Shown: positions 25,719 to 34,346, counted from the first letter of the stretch. The stretch is DNA of 64,000 nucleotides from Litorimonas taeanensis (GCF_003634015.1 NZ_RBII01000002.1:647597-711596), one strand, 5' to 3'. Notes: generated by a model from the letters alone, not told the origin. Numbers and translations: made by a program.

Positions 25719-26554
25719 TCGCGTAATTCCATTATCTGCGTGATGGGAACGTGGTCAGATGGTTTTTCCCAAATTCGGCAAGGCACATGAATTTTATATC
25801 CTGATTTTCCTTGAGATTCGACGCAAGATTTTAAAGTGGGACTCACCCAAATATGATCTAAACGACGGCCTCGATTAGAGGCCATCACATCACGCGCCCG
25901 GTAAGACCACCAGCTATAAAGCTTTTCTGTATCATCATGAAGAAGGCGGGCTGTATCTGTAAAGTCATGTGTAGCCTGTAGCTTCGCTAATAACTCGACT
26001 TCTAGGGGTGTGTGACTGACGACTTTCAATAGCTGTTTATGGCTCCAAACATCATTTTCATGAGGGGCAATATTAAAGTCTCCCACCAAAACTTGTTGGT
26101 CATCCCCTTTGGAGAAGCGTTCTGAAAAATAGGCATTCATCGCGGCAAGAAAATCGAGTTTATGTTGAAATTTGTCGTTTATTTCTGGATCCGCAACATC
26201 GCCACCTGCGGGAATATAAAAGTTGTGAAACTCAAAATCTTGATCGCAGTCTTTGCCCTTTGCTATCACGCGTGTACTTACATGGCGGGCGTGTCCTAGA
26301 GGGCAAAATGTGGTTGGCAGTCTCTCCATGGGTAACTTTGAAAGTGTTGCGGCGCCATGATACCCTTTTTGTCCCGCAACTTCGATAAATTCATACCCAG
26401 CCTCACGAAAGGGCGCGAAAGGAAATTGCTCCTCTTGGCATTTGATTTCTTGTAACCCCAAAATGTGAGGTTGCTCTTCTTCCAAAAAGCGCAAGACTTG
26501 ATCCAAGCGCAAGCGGACTGAATTGATATTCCATGTAGCGAGTTTGATTTTCAT
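25715..26554 (-). CDS. xthA: Exodeoxyribonuclease III
   Basis: A 279-residue AP endonuclease and 3'-5' exonuclease of base-excision repair. Motifs in order are LATWNINSVR, GLQEIKCQEEQF (metal-binding Glu), GGDVAD, VGDFNIAPHENDVW, RRLDHIWVSP and SDHVPI with the catalytic His. Length is normal. The ATG at 26554 follows a weak GGGGA SD. The UbiH-family gene starts 77 bp away in the opposite direction. Confidence 0.96.
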   Translation of the reverse strand: MKIKLATWNINSVRLRLDQVLRFLEEEQPHILGLQEIKCQEEQFPFAPFREAGYEFIEVAGQKGYHGAATLSKLPMERLPTTFCPLGHARHVSTRVIAKGKDCDQDFEFHNFYIPAGGDVADPEINDKFQHKLDFLAAMNAYFSERFSKGDDQQVLVGDFNIAPHENDVWSHKQLLKVVSHTPLEVELLAKLQATHDFTDTARLLHDDTEKLYSWWSYRARDVMASNRGRRLDHIWVSPTLKSCVESQGKSGYKIHVPCRIWEKPSDHVPITQIMELRD

Positions 26555-26630
26555 GGGGAGAGGATAATCCTTTAAGAGGTGATTGTAACCCTAAATGCCG
26601 CATTATTGCGGCTATAACTCAATAGATTTT

Positions 26631-27872
26631 ATGATAAGATATCTTGTGAAAACAAATTATGACATTTTGATTGTGGGTGGAGGGCTCATCGGCCAATTGG
26701 CGGCCCTAGCGTGTGCTAAAATTGGTAATTTATCGATAGCACTCATTGACGGCCGCGACATCCTGAATTCAGAAATATATGAACAAGATGGACGCGCATT
26801 CGCTTTGTCGCCAAGCTCCGTGCGTTTGCTAAACCATTTGAAAATAGAGACAGACAATCTCTCGCAACCTATACAAGATATGTTGATTACTGATGGCGAA
26901 ATTGGAGAAGAGAATGCTTGGCGTCTTCACTTTAATTCTTCATCTATCCCTCATGACAAAATAGCAGAGATGATAGAAAGCCGTCTTCTGTCAGTGGCTA
27001 CGCTCAATCGTTTAAAAACAGAGAGCGCCATTACAGTTATAGCGCCGCACTTTATTTCAGACTTAATTCATGACGACAGCGGCGTATCGGGCATCGTGGC
27101 AGGTAAAAAGATTACAGCTGATTTGCTTATTGCGGCGGATGGCGCTGGATCGCCTATTCGGAAAGCGGCTGGCATTCTTTATGAAGGGCGAAGCTATAAC
27201 CAAAAATCTTTGGTTACAACAATAGCGCATAGCTTACCTCATGAAGGGTTGGCTGTGCAGCGATTCCTCCCCGGCGGCCCACTCGCGATTTTACCTTTGA
27301 TAGATCAACGAAGCCAAATTGTGTGGAGTGATACGTCACGCGCCATAGAGGCGGCCTGTAATCTTACAGAAAATGATTTCCTCACAGAGTTAAACCATAG
27401 GATTGGTGGACATTTAGGCGATATTTCACTTATCGCCCCACGCCAGAATTATGGGTTGGCCTTGCAAATAGCGCAAAGTGTTACAGCTAAGCGATTAGCT
27501 TTAATCGGGGATGCGGCCCACGTTATTCACCCAATGGCCGGCCAAGGACTAAATCTGGGTTTGCGTGATATAGCAGCGCTTTATGATGTATTGAAAGACG
27601 CCCGAAGTGTTGGACGCGACATAGGCGGCGCCGCCTTAGAAAATTATGCGTCTTGGAGAAAAACAGATGTTACGGCTTTGGCTGCGGCAACGGATGGTTT
27701 GTCGTATCTTTATAATCCCGCCAATGGCCCATTGAGTCGCCCTGCGAGTAAAGCTCTGGCTCATCTTCGGCGAGCGGGATTGTCTGCTATAAACGAGTCA
27801 GAGTTTCTAAAGACAATTTTAATGAGCGAAGCCGCAGGAGTTGGGAATTTGCAGCCAAGTTTATTGACATAA
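26631..27872 (+). CDS. FAD-dependent ubiquinone-biosynthesis hydroxylase (UbiH/UbiF/UbiM family)
   Basis: About 413 residues. The FAD loop DILIVGGGLIGQLAALACAK is at the N-terminus, LLIAADGAGSPIRKAAGI in the middle and the second FAD motif GDAAHVIHPMAGQGLNLGLRD near residue 295. These are hallmarks of the ubiquinone ring hydroxylases. Which carbon is hydroxylated cannot be told from sequence alone. I chose the ATG at 26631; the ORF is open 12 codons further upstream. No strong SD is visible for any candidate. Quinone supply would serve the bd-type oxidase at the other end of the window. Confidence 0.88.
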   Translation: MIRYLVKTNYDILIVGGGLIGQLAALACAKIGNLSIALIDGRDILNSEIYEQDGRAFALSPSSVRLLNHLKIETDNLSQPIQDMLITDGEIGEENAWRLHFNSSSIPHDKIAEMIESRLLSVATLNRLKTESAITVIAPHFISDLIHDDSGVSGIVAGKKITADLLIAADGAGSPIRKAAGILYEGRSYNQKSLVTTIAHSLPHEGLAVQRFLPGGPLAILPLIDQRSQIVWSDTSRAIEAACNLTENDFLTELNHRIGGHLGDISLIAPRQNYGLALQIAQSVTAKRLALIGDAAHVIHPMAGQGLNLGLRDIAALYDVLKDARSVGRDIGGAALENYASWRKTDVTALAAATDGLSYLYNPANGPLSRPASKALAHLRRAGLSAINESEFLKTILMSEAAGVGNLQPSLLT

Positions 27873-27893
27873 ATTGGGAATATTTAAGTTTAC

Positions 27894-27925
27894 AAAAAAA
27901 TGAAAGAAGAGCATTAGGCCTCTTC
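27894..27925 (-). terminator. Intrinsic terminator at the end of the recF-side transcript
   Basis: On the minus strand GAAGAG, an 8-base loop and CTCTTC are followed by TTTCA and a run of seven T. It lies 140 bp beyond the recF stop, which leaves a long structured trailer between them. Confidence 0.6.
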
Positions 27926-28065
27926 ATAACGCACGGCCGGGCAGGGCTTGCTGCAAATCATCACCCTATTCACGAACCCCCCTAAGTGTATATCAGGTTA
28001 GTATCGAACATTGCGCCCCGTTTCGATACTGACGCCCTGTTGTGCTACGGCGCAACAGGGCACTT
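27926..28065. ncRNA. Structured intergenic region between convergent ubiH-type gene and recF; candidate small RNA
   Basis: Two strong hairpins. The first is TTAGTATCGAA (27998-28008) paired with TTCGATACTGA (28022-28032). The second is GCCCTGTTGTGC (28034-28045) and GCGCAACAGGGC (28050-28061) closing a TACG loop. On the plus strand that loop is a UNCG-type tetraloop closed by C-G, followed by TTTT. On the minus strand the region would be the recF 3' trailer ending at the 27894 terminator. I recognise no known family (not tRNA, tmRNA, SRP RNA or RNase P). Strand and function are undetermined. Confidence 0.35.
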
Positions 28066-29190
28066 TTATGAATTGACACTCTGAACATGGCCGTCTTTCA
28101 CTTCAAAATTTTGTGAGCGTCCATCAAAGGCCTTAAAGAGGCTTTCATCTGTTCCAGTCATAAAAACTTGTGTTTCCAAAGCGAGTAATTCCTCAATCAA
28201 GGCCGCTCGGCGGCCTTCGTCCAAATGAGCGGCCACTTCATCAAGTAAAAGGATAGGTTTTCGTGATTTTATAGTCGGTCCATTATGTGTCCGCGCTTGA
28301 GCAAGCATGAGGCCGATGAGTAGAGCTTTTTGTTCCCCAGTCGAACAGTCGCTGGCAGGCATGGATTTAGCAATATGAGTCACACATAAATCTGAGCGAT
28401 GAGGCCCAATTAAGGTTCGGCCCGCCCGTTGAGCCAGACTTCGGCCTTTTGCTAAATCTTCTTTCAAGGCGTTTTGCACACCTTGGGTGTCCATACCCTT
28501 TAGTGACAAAGTCTCATAATGGCCTTCAATAGATATCTGCGCTTTGGGGAACACAGAGTCACGGGCAGAAATTTCGGCTTGCAAGGCTGTCAGAGTTGCT
28601 GCCCGCGCCTCGGCGATTTGCGACCCATAAATTGCTAAGTCTGTTTCTAGGGCTTCAAACCAACGCGTGTCCTGAACACCGTCTGACAAAAGGCGATTTC
28701 TTTCACTTCGCGCTTTCTCGTAGCGTGAACTGATGGCCCCGTGACCCGGGACGTGAGCGAATACAAAGCGGTCTAAGAATTTTCGCCTATCACCCGCTGG
28801 GCCCGTGAATAACCGATCTTGAACCGGGGTAAGCCACATAAGGTTTATTTCTTGAGCCAGTTCTGTGCTGGTCGCATTCGCGCCATTAAGACGTACAAGT
28901 CGGCGGCGCGGATATTCGGGAATCTGCCCGATACTTATTTTGGTTTCATTATTGAGTGTGGCGTTTATGCCCCAGGCAACAGCCTGGCTATTGATTGTTC
29001 TTTTAGCCAGATCCTCAATTTTGGCGCGGCGCATACCGCGACCCGGCGACAGAAACGAAAGCGCTTCTAAGAGATTGGTTTTACCCGCGCCATTCGGTCC
29101 AAACAATACAACGGGTTCTGGGCCGAAGGTGACATCGAGACTGTGATAATTTCTAAAGTCAGTTAGACGCAGGGCAGATATATGACGCAC
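28066..29190 (-). CDS. recF: DNA replication and repair protein RecF
   Basis: A 374-residue SMC-like ATPase that helps load RecA at gaps. Walker A is VVLFGPNGAGKTNLLEALS near residue 28. The signature motif is DCSTGEQKALLIGLMLAQA, followed by Walker B PILLLDEVAAHLD. The start is a GTG at 29190 giving (M)RHISALRLTDFRNY, a typical RecF N-terminus. dnaN lies 47 bp upstream in the same direction, the usual dnaN-recF pairing. Confidence 0.95.
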   Translation of the reverse strand: MRHISALRLTDFRNYHSLDVTFGPEPVVLFGPNGAGKTNLLEALSFLSPGRGMRRAKIEDLAKRTINSQAVAWGINATLNNETKISIGQIPEYPRRRLVRLNGANATSTELAQEINLMWLTPVQDRLFTGPAGDRRKFLDRFVFAHVPGHGAISSRYEKARSERNRLLSDGVQDTRWFEALETDLAIYGSQIAEARAATLTALQAEISARDSVFPKAQISIEGHYETLSLKGMDTQGVQNALKEDLAKGRSLAQRAGRTLIGPHRSDLCVTHIAKSMPASDCSTGEQKALLIGLMLAQARTHNGPTIKSRKPILLLDEVAAHLDEGRRAALIEELLALETQVFMTGTDESLFKAFDGRSQNFEVKDGHVQSVNS

Positions 29191-29237
29191 GCCTAAGCCC
29201 TAATAAGAAAGCAGCGCGAAGCGTGCCACATTCACAA

Positions 29238-30341
29238 TTAAACGCGTAAAGGCATTAAGACGAAAAGCGCATCTGGGTCTTCGCTATCTTTAACCAAGGC
29301 AGGACTTGCTGAGCTATCTAAATAGAACGTAGCATCTCGGCCCTCAATTTGACCGGTGACATCTAGTAGATATTTTGCATTAAACCCAATTTCGAGCGGG
29401 TCTTCAGAATAACTTACAGCAAGGGCTTCATTTGCATTTCCGCTTTCTGGGTTGTTAACGGTAAGCTCTAAATTATCTTCGCTAAGCGACATTTTTATTG
29501 AACGGGATTTTTCTGCTGAGATTGTAGAAACACGATCTACGGCGTCGGCAAAAACTTTATTGTCAATGACAAGCTCTTTAGGATTATTTTTGGGAATGAC
29601 GCGCTCATAATCTGGGAAGCTCCCATCGATGAGTTTAGAGGTCAGAACAGCCGTACCTGTTGTGAAACGAATTTTTGCTTCGGAAACACTCATGGCAACA
29701 TTGCCATCTGCACCATCAATCAAACGACGGATTTCTGCGACTGCCTTACGGGGTATAATAACGCCTGGCAGATCTTCTGCACCAGCAGGCAGGTCTGTTT
29801 CTGCTAAAGCCAGTCTGTGCCCATCGGTGGCAACGGCGCGAAGTTTTCCAGCATTGGCATGGATGTAAATTCCATTCAGATAATAGCGGGTTTCTTCGGT
29901 GGAAATTGCGAACCGTGTCTTGTCTATCAGGCGCTGTAAATCCGATGCAGCCATGACGAATTCATGGGTGAATCCCTCTGCTGTCATTTTCGGAAAATCA
30001 CCTGACGGCAATAAAGGCAATGTAAAATGAGCGCGGCCCGAATCTACATCCAGACGCTCATCACTATTAATTTGTAATACGACTTGTGCGCCGTCTGACA
30101 GTTTTCGAACAATATCATATAAGGTGTGAGCGGGGGCTGTAATTTGACCGGGTTGACCCACATCTGCACCTGTAGATTCAGACATTTCAATATCCAAATC
30201 TGTAGCCACTAAATTCACTTGATCGCCTTCTGCGCTCAATAAAACATTAGAGAGAATAGGAATTGTGTTGCGTCGTTCGACAACATTCTGAACATGTCCA
30301 AGCGCTTTCATTAAGGCGCTGCGTTCTAGGGTGACTTTCAT
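29238..30341 (-). CDS. dnaN: DNA polymerase III beta subunit (sliding clamp)
   Basis: A 367-residue clamp that tethers the replicase to DNA. MKVTLERSALMKALGHVQNV is the standard N-terminus, so I placed the start at 30341; the ORF is open 22 codons further. Three repeated domains are recognisable, with GDFPKM in domain 1, DGHRLALAE in domain 2 and the C-terminal hydrophobic-pocket end LFVLMPLRV. A GAGAGAAGC SD precedes the ATG. It is separated from dnaA by about 670 bp rather than following it directly. Confidence 0.97.
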   Translation of the reverse strand: MKVTLERSALMKALGHVQNVVERRNTIPILSNVLLSAEGDQVNLVATDLDIEMSESTGADVGQPGQITAPAHTLYDIVRKLSDGAQVVLQINSDERLDVDSGRAHFTLPLLPSGDFPKMTAEGFTHEFVMAASDLQRLIDKTRFAISTEETRYYLNGIYIHANAGKLRAVATDGHRLALAETDLPAGAEDLPGVIIPRKAVAEIRRLIDGADGNVAMSVSEAKIRFTTGTAVLTSKLIDGSFPDYERVIPKNNPKELVIDNKVFADAVDRVSTISAEKSRSIKMSLSEDNLELTVNNPESGNANEALAVSYSEDPLEIGFNAKYLLDVTGQIEGRDATFYLDSSASPALVKDSEDPDALFVLMPLRV

Positions 30342-30733
30342 GATGCTTCTCTCATTTCGGACGGGCGCGAGGCGCCATAATTCTTTGGGCCTAACCATAA
30401 TCGACACACAAAATAGAGCAAGAGAGAATACAGTTCAGCGAATATGGCGGCACGCCTTTTAAACACGCACTCTCTGAAGGCTAAGACTTTATTTTTTTGG
30501 TCAAGGAAGTTGGTTTAGAGAGGTAGGCGGGTTCAAGAGTTAACGTTAAACCCCTTAAATCGCTGAAAACCGCCCCAAAAGCACAACAATAATTCATATG
30601 ACATGACATCTTGCCCGATAAATCAGCAGGCAAGTGTAACAAGCCGCTTTTAAGTAGGCAGAGTTTGAAAAAATATTCATCAGCTGTTTAAAAACAATCA
30701 GCATCACTCTTTCCCCGATGCGACCAACTTTAG

Positions 30734-30759
30734 GCCCGGACATGTTCCGGGCTTTTTTT
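30734..30759 (+). terminator. Orphan intrinsic terminator
   Basis: GCCCGGA, loop CATGT, TCCGGGC, then seven T on the plus strand. No annotated plus-strand gene precedes it within 2.8 kb. Confidence 0.75.
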
Positions 30760-30796
30760 GTGGCTAAAGAAGAGAAGAGATACCTTCTAGATATCA

Positions 30797-30967
30797 ATGC
30801 GCAACAAGGTCATAGAGGCTATGGCCAGTAATCAAGAGCAAGCAAAACCCGCCATCTCTACTCTAGGCAGTAAAGCCTTCTATAACCGGATGTTTCTTAG
30901 CGAATGCGGTGAATTGTTAACTAGAAAAATAGACCCGCCCAAATATGGCGAGTCTTTAAGAGGATAA
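30797..30967 (+). CDS. Possible small protein of 56 residues (unrecognised)
   Basis: The ORF begins MRNKVIEAMASNQEQAKP and ends PPKYGESLRG. The centre, LGSKAFYNRMFLSECGELL, is amphipathic and plausible as a protein, with one Cys. An internal ATG at 30821 (MASNQ) has an AGAGG closely upstream; the first ATG has only a distant purine stretch (AGAAGAGAAG). No homologue is recalled. It is directly downstream of the orphan terminator and on the opposite strand to dnaA and dnaN. It may be chance. Confidence 0.3.
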   Translation: MRNKVIEAMASNQEQAKPAISTLGSKAFYNRMFLSECGELLTRKIDPPKYGESLRG

Positions 30968-31011
30968 GGGCCTGCCAATACTATCAGCGCGCACAAAGTC
31001 GTAGGCGCGGG

Positions 31012-32547
31012 CTAAGTTTTTAAAGTCGCCTCAACGGCCTCGATTTGACCGTTAAATTCAGCATCAACAGCTCGAAGTTCATCAATGCGTTTCACGGCAT
31101 GCATAACGGTCGTGTGATCGCGCCCTCCAAAACGACGGCCAATATCTGGCAAGGAGCGCTTGGTCAGTTTCTTTGAGAGATACATGGCGACTTGACGTGG
31201 GCGCGCTATTTGGCGGGCGCGGCGTTTCGATACCATATCTGTTAGGCTTAATCCAAAGGCTTCGCAGACCGCGCGCTGTATGCGATCAACGGTAAGGCGC
31301 TGTCCAGCCATATAACGAGAGTCAGAAAGTGTGTCTTGTACTGTTTCAAGAGTAATTGGCGTGCCAAGGAACTCACTTTGAGCGACGATTTGATTAAAGG
31401 CCCCTTCTAGGTCACGCGGCGTAGCATTCATACGCGCAGCCAAATGGTCACGTGCATTTTGCGGAATAGCGAGCTCAGGATTACCAGAGGCGCGTCGACG
31501 TTGAATCAGGCGGTCTAATATGCGCAGGCGTAGCTCATAATCAGCGGCGCCAATACGGCAAACCAGACCCGAAGATAAATATGATTTTAAGCGATCTGAG
31601 GCTTTTTCAATTTTGTCTGGGTGGCGATCCGCGGCGATAAGAATTTGACGGCCCTGCGCGACAAGGCTTACTAATGTATGGAGCAATTCTTCTTGGCTGC
31701 CAGGCTTGTCAGCGATGAAGTGAGCATCATCAATAATGAGCAGGTCAACATCACGTAGAGAGGCTTTAAAGGCTTCAATGGCGTCACGGCCAGTGCCACG
31801 TACAGATGAAACGAAAGCGGAAACAAAATTTTCCGACGAAATAAGTTTCACGCGATAGCTAGGATCAGAGGCTCGCGCCGCATCTTCTATGGCGTGAAGT
31901 AAGTGTGTTTTTCCCATACCGTTCGCGCCGTGAATAACAATCGGGTTATATTGTGGAGCGCGGCAAGACGCGATTTGGCGTGCAACGGCAAAGGCGAGTT
32001 CGTTGGATGCACCGACAACAAAATTATCAAATGTGAAGCGGTCACGTGGATTATCAGTTGAAGTGGGCTTTGTCTCTTCTAGGTCTGCAGGTACAGGAAC
32101 GTCTGATTTGACTTCTTGTAAATATGGGGTGTGAAGCGGCGCCGTATTTTCCGCCGCCTTTCTACGGGGCGTTGGGGAGGCTAAGGCTGAGCGTTCATTG
32201 GTGGCAGAGAAAATGATATCTCGAGGCGGCGCAACCATGTCATGCTTTTTCCATAAACGTCTTACAGTGTCCGCATAATTGGCTTCAATTTTTGAAGCAA
32301 TAAAACGAGACGGCGCGGCGAGTGTTACAATTCTCTCATTAGCCTGACTCACGCGAAGTTGCCCCGTCCATGAACGATGAACATTTGGGCCAAGAGCATA
32401 TCCCAGATCTGTTTTGACTTTTGCCCATGTGTTATGGGCGCTCTGTAAAGGCGGTTCACCTGTGTAGAGATCTGGTGCCGAAGTCGAACGTTTTACGGGT
32501 TGTTTCCGTGAAGCGTGAGGCGAGCTAGAATTGGCATCATTCATCAA
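31012..32547 (-). CDS. dnaA: Chromosomal replication initiator protein DnaA
   Basis: A 511-residue AAA+ initiator that melts oriC. Domain I is at about 30-110 (WAKVKTDLGYALGPNVHRSW). A variable Pro/Ser-rich linker (about 110-175) follows. Domain III has Walker A GANGMGKTHLLHA and Walker B LLIIDDAHFIADK, with the initiator-type QEELLHTL. Domain IV has the signature SLPDIGRRFGGRDHTTVMHAV for DnaA-box binding. Two adjacent ATGs (32547, 32544) are possible. It sits about 29 kb from the inferred origin, transcribed towards it. A long, structured upstream region with GANTC sites may tie expression to replication. Confidence 0.97.
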   Translation of the reverse strand: MMNDANSSSPHASRKQPVKRSTSAPDLYTGEPPLQSAHNTWAKVKTDLGYALGPNVHRSWTGQLRVSQANERIVTLAAPSRFIASKIEANYADTVRRLWKKHDMVAPPRDIIFSATNERSALASPTPRRKAAENTAPLHTPYLQEVKSDVPVPADLEETKPTSTDNPRDRFTFDNFVVGASNELAFAVARQIASCRAPQYNPIVIHGANGMGKTHLLHAIEDAARASDPSYRVKLISSENFVSAFVSSVRGTGRDAIEAFKASLRDVDLLIIDDAHFIADKPGSQEELLHTLVSLVAQGRQILIAADRHPDKIEKASDRLKSYLSSGLVCRIGAADYELRLRILDRLIQRRRASGNPELAIPQNARDHLAARMNATPRDLEGAFNQIVAQSEFLGTPITLETVQDTLSDSRYMAGQRLTVDRIQRAVCEAFGLSLTDMVSKRRARQIARPRQVAMYLSKKLTKRSLPDIGRRFGGRDHTTVMHAVKRIDELRAVDAEFNGQIEAVEATLKT

Positions 32548-32713
32548 AATTCACTCCAAACGGAACCAGGGGGGTTAAACGTCAAAAACCCCTACAAATT
32601 TACAATTTAATGGAACCCCGCGTAAAGAAGACCCCTCCCTCAGACGCTTGGCTATCCCTGACACTGAAGAGCTTTGGCGAGCGCTGTCGGCATCTCAGTG
32701 TTCCCTTTTAAAG

Positions 32714-32793
32714 CGACTCTTTTCGCTTTCGTCAACGGACAAAAATTGAGAAAAAGGCGACCTTTCCAGTTGACTCAAAAAAACGTAAGAATC
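32714..32793. promoter_or_regulatory. Cluster of three GANTC (CcrM-type) sites upstream of dnaA
   Basis: GACTC at 32714-32718, GACTC at 32772-32776 and GAATC at 32789-32793. CcrM methylates GANTC in alphaproteobacteria, and methylation state is known to tune dnaA in Caulobacter. The role here is inferred. Confidence 0.5.
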
Positions 32794-32811
32794 TCAAAAA
32801 GGTGGCGTCTT

Positions 32812-32842
32812 AAAAATTTCACATTTCCGTGAAATTTTTTTT
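32812..32842. terminator. Strong bidirectional hairpin with T-run in the dnaA upstream region
   Basis: AAAAATTTCAC and GTGAAATTTTT form an 11-bp perfect stem around ATTTCC. The plus strand continues to eight T; the minus strand has five T. It would stop readthrough from rpsT towards dnaA, end an unannotated RNA, or act as an attenuator. Confidence 0.55.
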
Positions 32843-33052
32843 AGGTCTAAAAAAGGGCTCAGGCCTTGTTAAAAAATTCACCCCTCTATGACGCGCTAAG
32901 CACAAAAATTTTTCGTTCAAGTGAAGACTGTAATCTATAGAGAGAAATTAACGCGCTTAGAAGAGACAGACGCTTGGCACAGGGCGGTGGTTTTCGGTCT
33001 ACATTGTGGACGCTGCTGAACCCGTAAGAGGTTGAAGCAAGATTACGGGCAT

Positions 33053-33075
33053 AAAAAAACCGGGCACTGGCCCGG
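33053..33075 (-). terminator. rpsT intrinsic terminator
   Basis: On the minus strand ACCGGGC, loop CAGT, GCCCGGT then a T-run of six. It lies about 100 bp after the rpsT stop. Confidence 0.85.
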
Positions 33076-33173
33076 TGATTTAAAATCTACAAATCAAACT
33101 CAAAGATCAGCTTTATGAGTTTCGTCATAGGATAGTCAATCTGTCGGAAGACAGGCTGACTTCGTTATTTGGT

Positions 33174-33437
33174 TTAAGCAATCGCCTTAACGCGCTTATT
33201 TAAGCGAGAGATTTTGCGAGCCGCTGTGTTTTTATGAAAGACACCACGTGACACGGCGCGCATCAAAGCAGGTTCAGCTTTTTTTAATGCATCGCTAGCG
33301 GCTGATTTGTCACCAGCTGTGATAGCGTCTTCTACACGGCGCAAAAATGTACGCACTTGGCTCCGGCGAGCGCGGTTGACTTCTGTCTTCCGTGCCATCT
33401 TGCGGACGTTCTTCTTGGCAGATGAAGTATTTGCCAT
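33174..33437 (-). CDS. rpsT: 30S ribosomal protein S20
   Basis: An 87-residue basic, all-helical ribosomal protein binding the 5' domain of 16S rRNA. It begins [20 protein letters not shown] and contains the family stretch [20 protein letters not shown] and [14 protein letters not shown]. It is monocistronic here, with its own terminator. rpsT close to dnaA is a conserved feature of Caulobacterales. Confidence 0.97.
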   Translation of the reverse strand: MANTSSAKKNVRKMARKTEVNRARRSQVRTFLRRVEDAITAGDKSAASDALKKAEPALMRAVSRGVFHKNTAARKISRLNKRVKAIA

Positions 33438-33569
33438 GTTTACCTCTATTCCATATCATAAAGGGGCAGGCGGCGGCCTACCCGAATTTCGAAACGGCCC
33501 TATACGCCGCGTATGCGGTGCCGTCAACCACACAATCTCATAGAATTTGCGTGGATGACGTGATTTGGC

Positions 33570-34346
33570 CTATTTGTTTTTAAAATGAGGTTTTCGTTTC
33601 TCAATAAAGGCCGCCATACCTTCTTTTTGATCCTGAGTAGAAAACAGACTTTGAAATAAGCGGCGCTCAAAATGAATGCCTTGTTCCAAGGTCATATTGA
33701 ACCCGGCATTGATAGTTTCTTTGGTAATCATGGCCACAGGCTGGCTCTGAGCCGCAATCTTGGAGGCAGCATCAAGCGCTGTTTCCATAAGGTCATCCAG
33801 CTTAACAATCCGGCTCACAAGGCCAGCACGTTCAGCCTCTTCGGCATCCATCATACGGCCCGTCAGGCAGAGATCCATGGCTTTGGCCTTACCCACAGCG
33901 CGCATAAGACGCTGCGTCCCGCCAATACCTGGCATAACACCTAAATTGATTTCAGGTTGTCCGAATTTTGCGGTTTCAGCGGCAATGATGAAGTCACACA
34001 TCATTGCGATTTCACAGCCGCCGCCCAAAGCATAGCCTGCAACAGCGGCAATTATTGGTTTGCGAAAACGCTCAATCGCGCAGTGATTGGCTTCGAAAGG
34101 GTCATTCTTATATATGCTCAGATAATCATTATCTGACATCTCCTTAATATCCGCGCCGGCAGCAAATGCTTTATCGCTGCCTGTGAGGATAACGCAGCCA
34201 ATGGCGTCATCTGATTCAAGTGCAGCTAAAGCCTGCGCCACTTCGCCCATCATTGCAGAGTTGAGCGCATTGAGCGCCTTGGGGCGGTCGAGCCGGATAA
34301 TGGCGACGTGGCCGTCGCGGGTCAGGTCTATATTTTGATATGCCAT
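33570..34346 (-). CDS. Enoyl-CoA hydratase
   Basis: A 258-residue crotonase-fold enzyme, probably hydrating short-chain 2-trans-enoyl-CoA in beta-oxidation. The oxyanion-hole segment is FAAGADIKEMSD. The catalytic Glu pair lies in GYALGGGCEIAMMCD and PEINLGVMPGIGGTQRL. CLTGRMMDAEEAERAGLVSRIV is also typical. It lies between mutM and rpsT, the same order as in several alphaproteobacteria. Precise acyl specificity is unknown. Confidence 0.92.
   Translation of the reverse strand: MAYQNIDLTRDGHVAIIRLDRPKALNALNSAMMGEVAQALAALESDDAIGCVILTGSDKAFAAGADIKEMSDNDYLSIYKNDPFEANHCAIERFRKPIIAAVAGYALGGGCEIAMMCDFIIAAETAKFGQPEINLGVMPGIGGTQRLMRAVGKAKAMDLCLTGRMMDAEEAERAGLVSRIVKLDDLMETALDAASKIAAQSQPVAMITKETINAGFNMTLEQGIHFERRLFQSLFSTQDQKEGMAAFIEKRKPHFKNK

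Larger units (their letters stand above)
30342..31011. other. Long dnaA-dnaN intergenic region
   Basis: About 670 bp between dnaN and dnaA (both leftward). It should contain the dnaN promoter. On the plus strand a strong intrinsic terminator at 30734-30759 has no gene upstream of it in the same direction, which hints at an unannotated small transcript starting between about 30480 and 30700. CTTGCC/GGCAAG (30610-30635 region) can form a further stem. A 56-codon plus-strand ORF lies at 30797-30967. I see no tRNA, and no DnaA-box cluster. A 67-codon minus-strand frame at 30594-30797 crosses the terminator and looks spurious. Confidence 0.5.
32548..33052. other. dnaA upstream region with inverted repeats and GANTC sites
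   Basis: About 500 bp without a gene. It contains the inverted repeat ACACTGA (32661-32667) / TCAGTGT (32695-32701), three GANTC sites (32714-32793), a strong 11-bp hairpin (32812-32842), and the inverted repeat CCCGTAA (33021-33027) / TTACGGG (33043-33049). The 12-bp direct repeat CAGACGCTTGGC occurs at 32641-32652 and 32967-32978. The dnaA promoter must lie here; I cannot place it confidently. Confidence 0.55.

Noticed and set aside
27926-28065. tRNA, tmRNA piece, SRP RNA or RNase P RNA
   Set aside because: None of the conserved sequence elements of these RNAs is present, so only an unnamed structured region is reported.
30594-30797. 67-codon minus-strand ORF between dnaN and dnaA
   Set aside because: It crosses a strong terminator, lacks an SD and shows no recognisable pattern.
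32548-33052. A second or alternative oriC next to dnaA
   Set aside because: No DnaA-box cluster was seen here, only one weak TGTGGAC; the hemE gap fits better. Not excluded without skew data.
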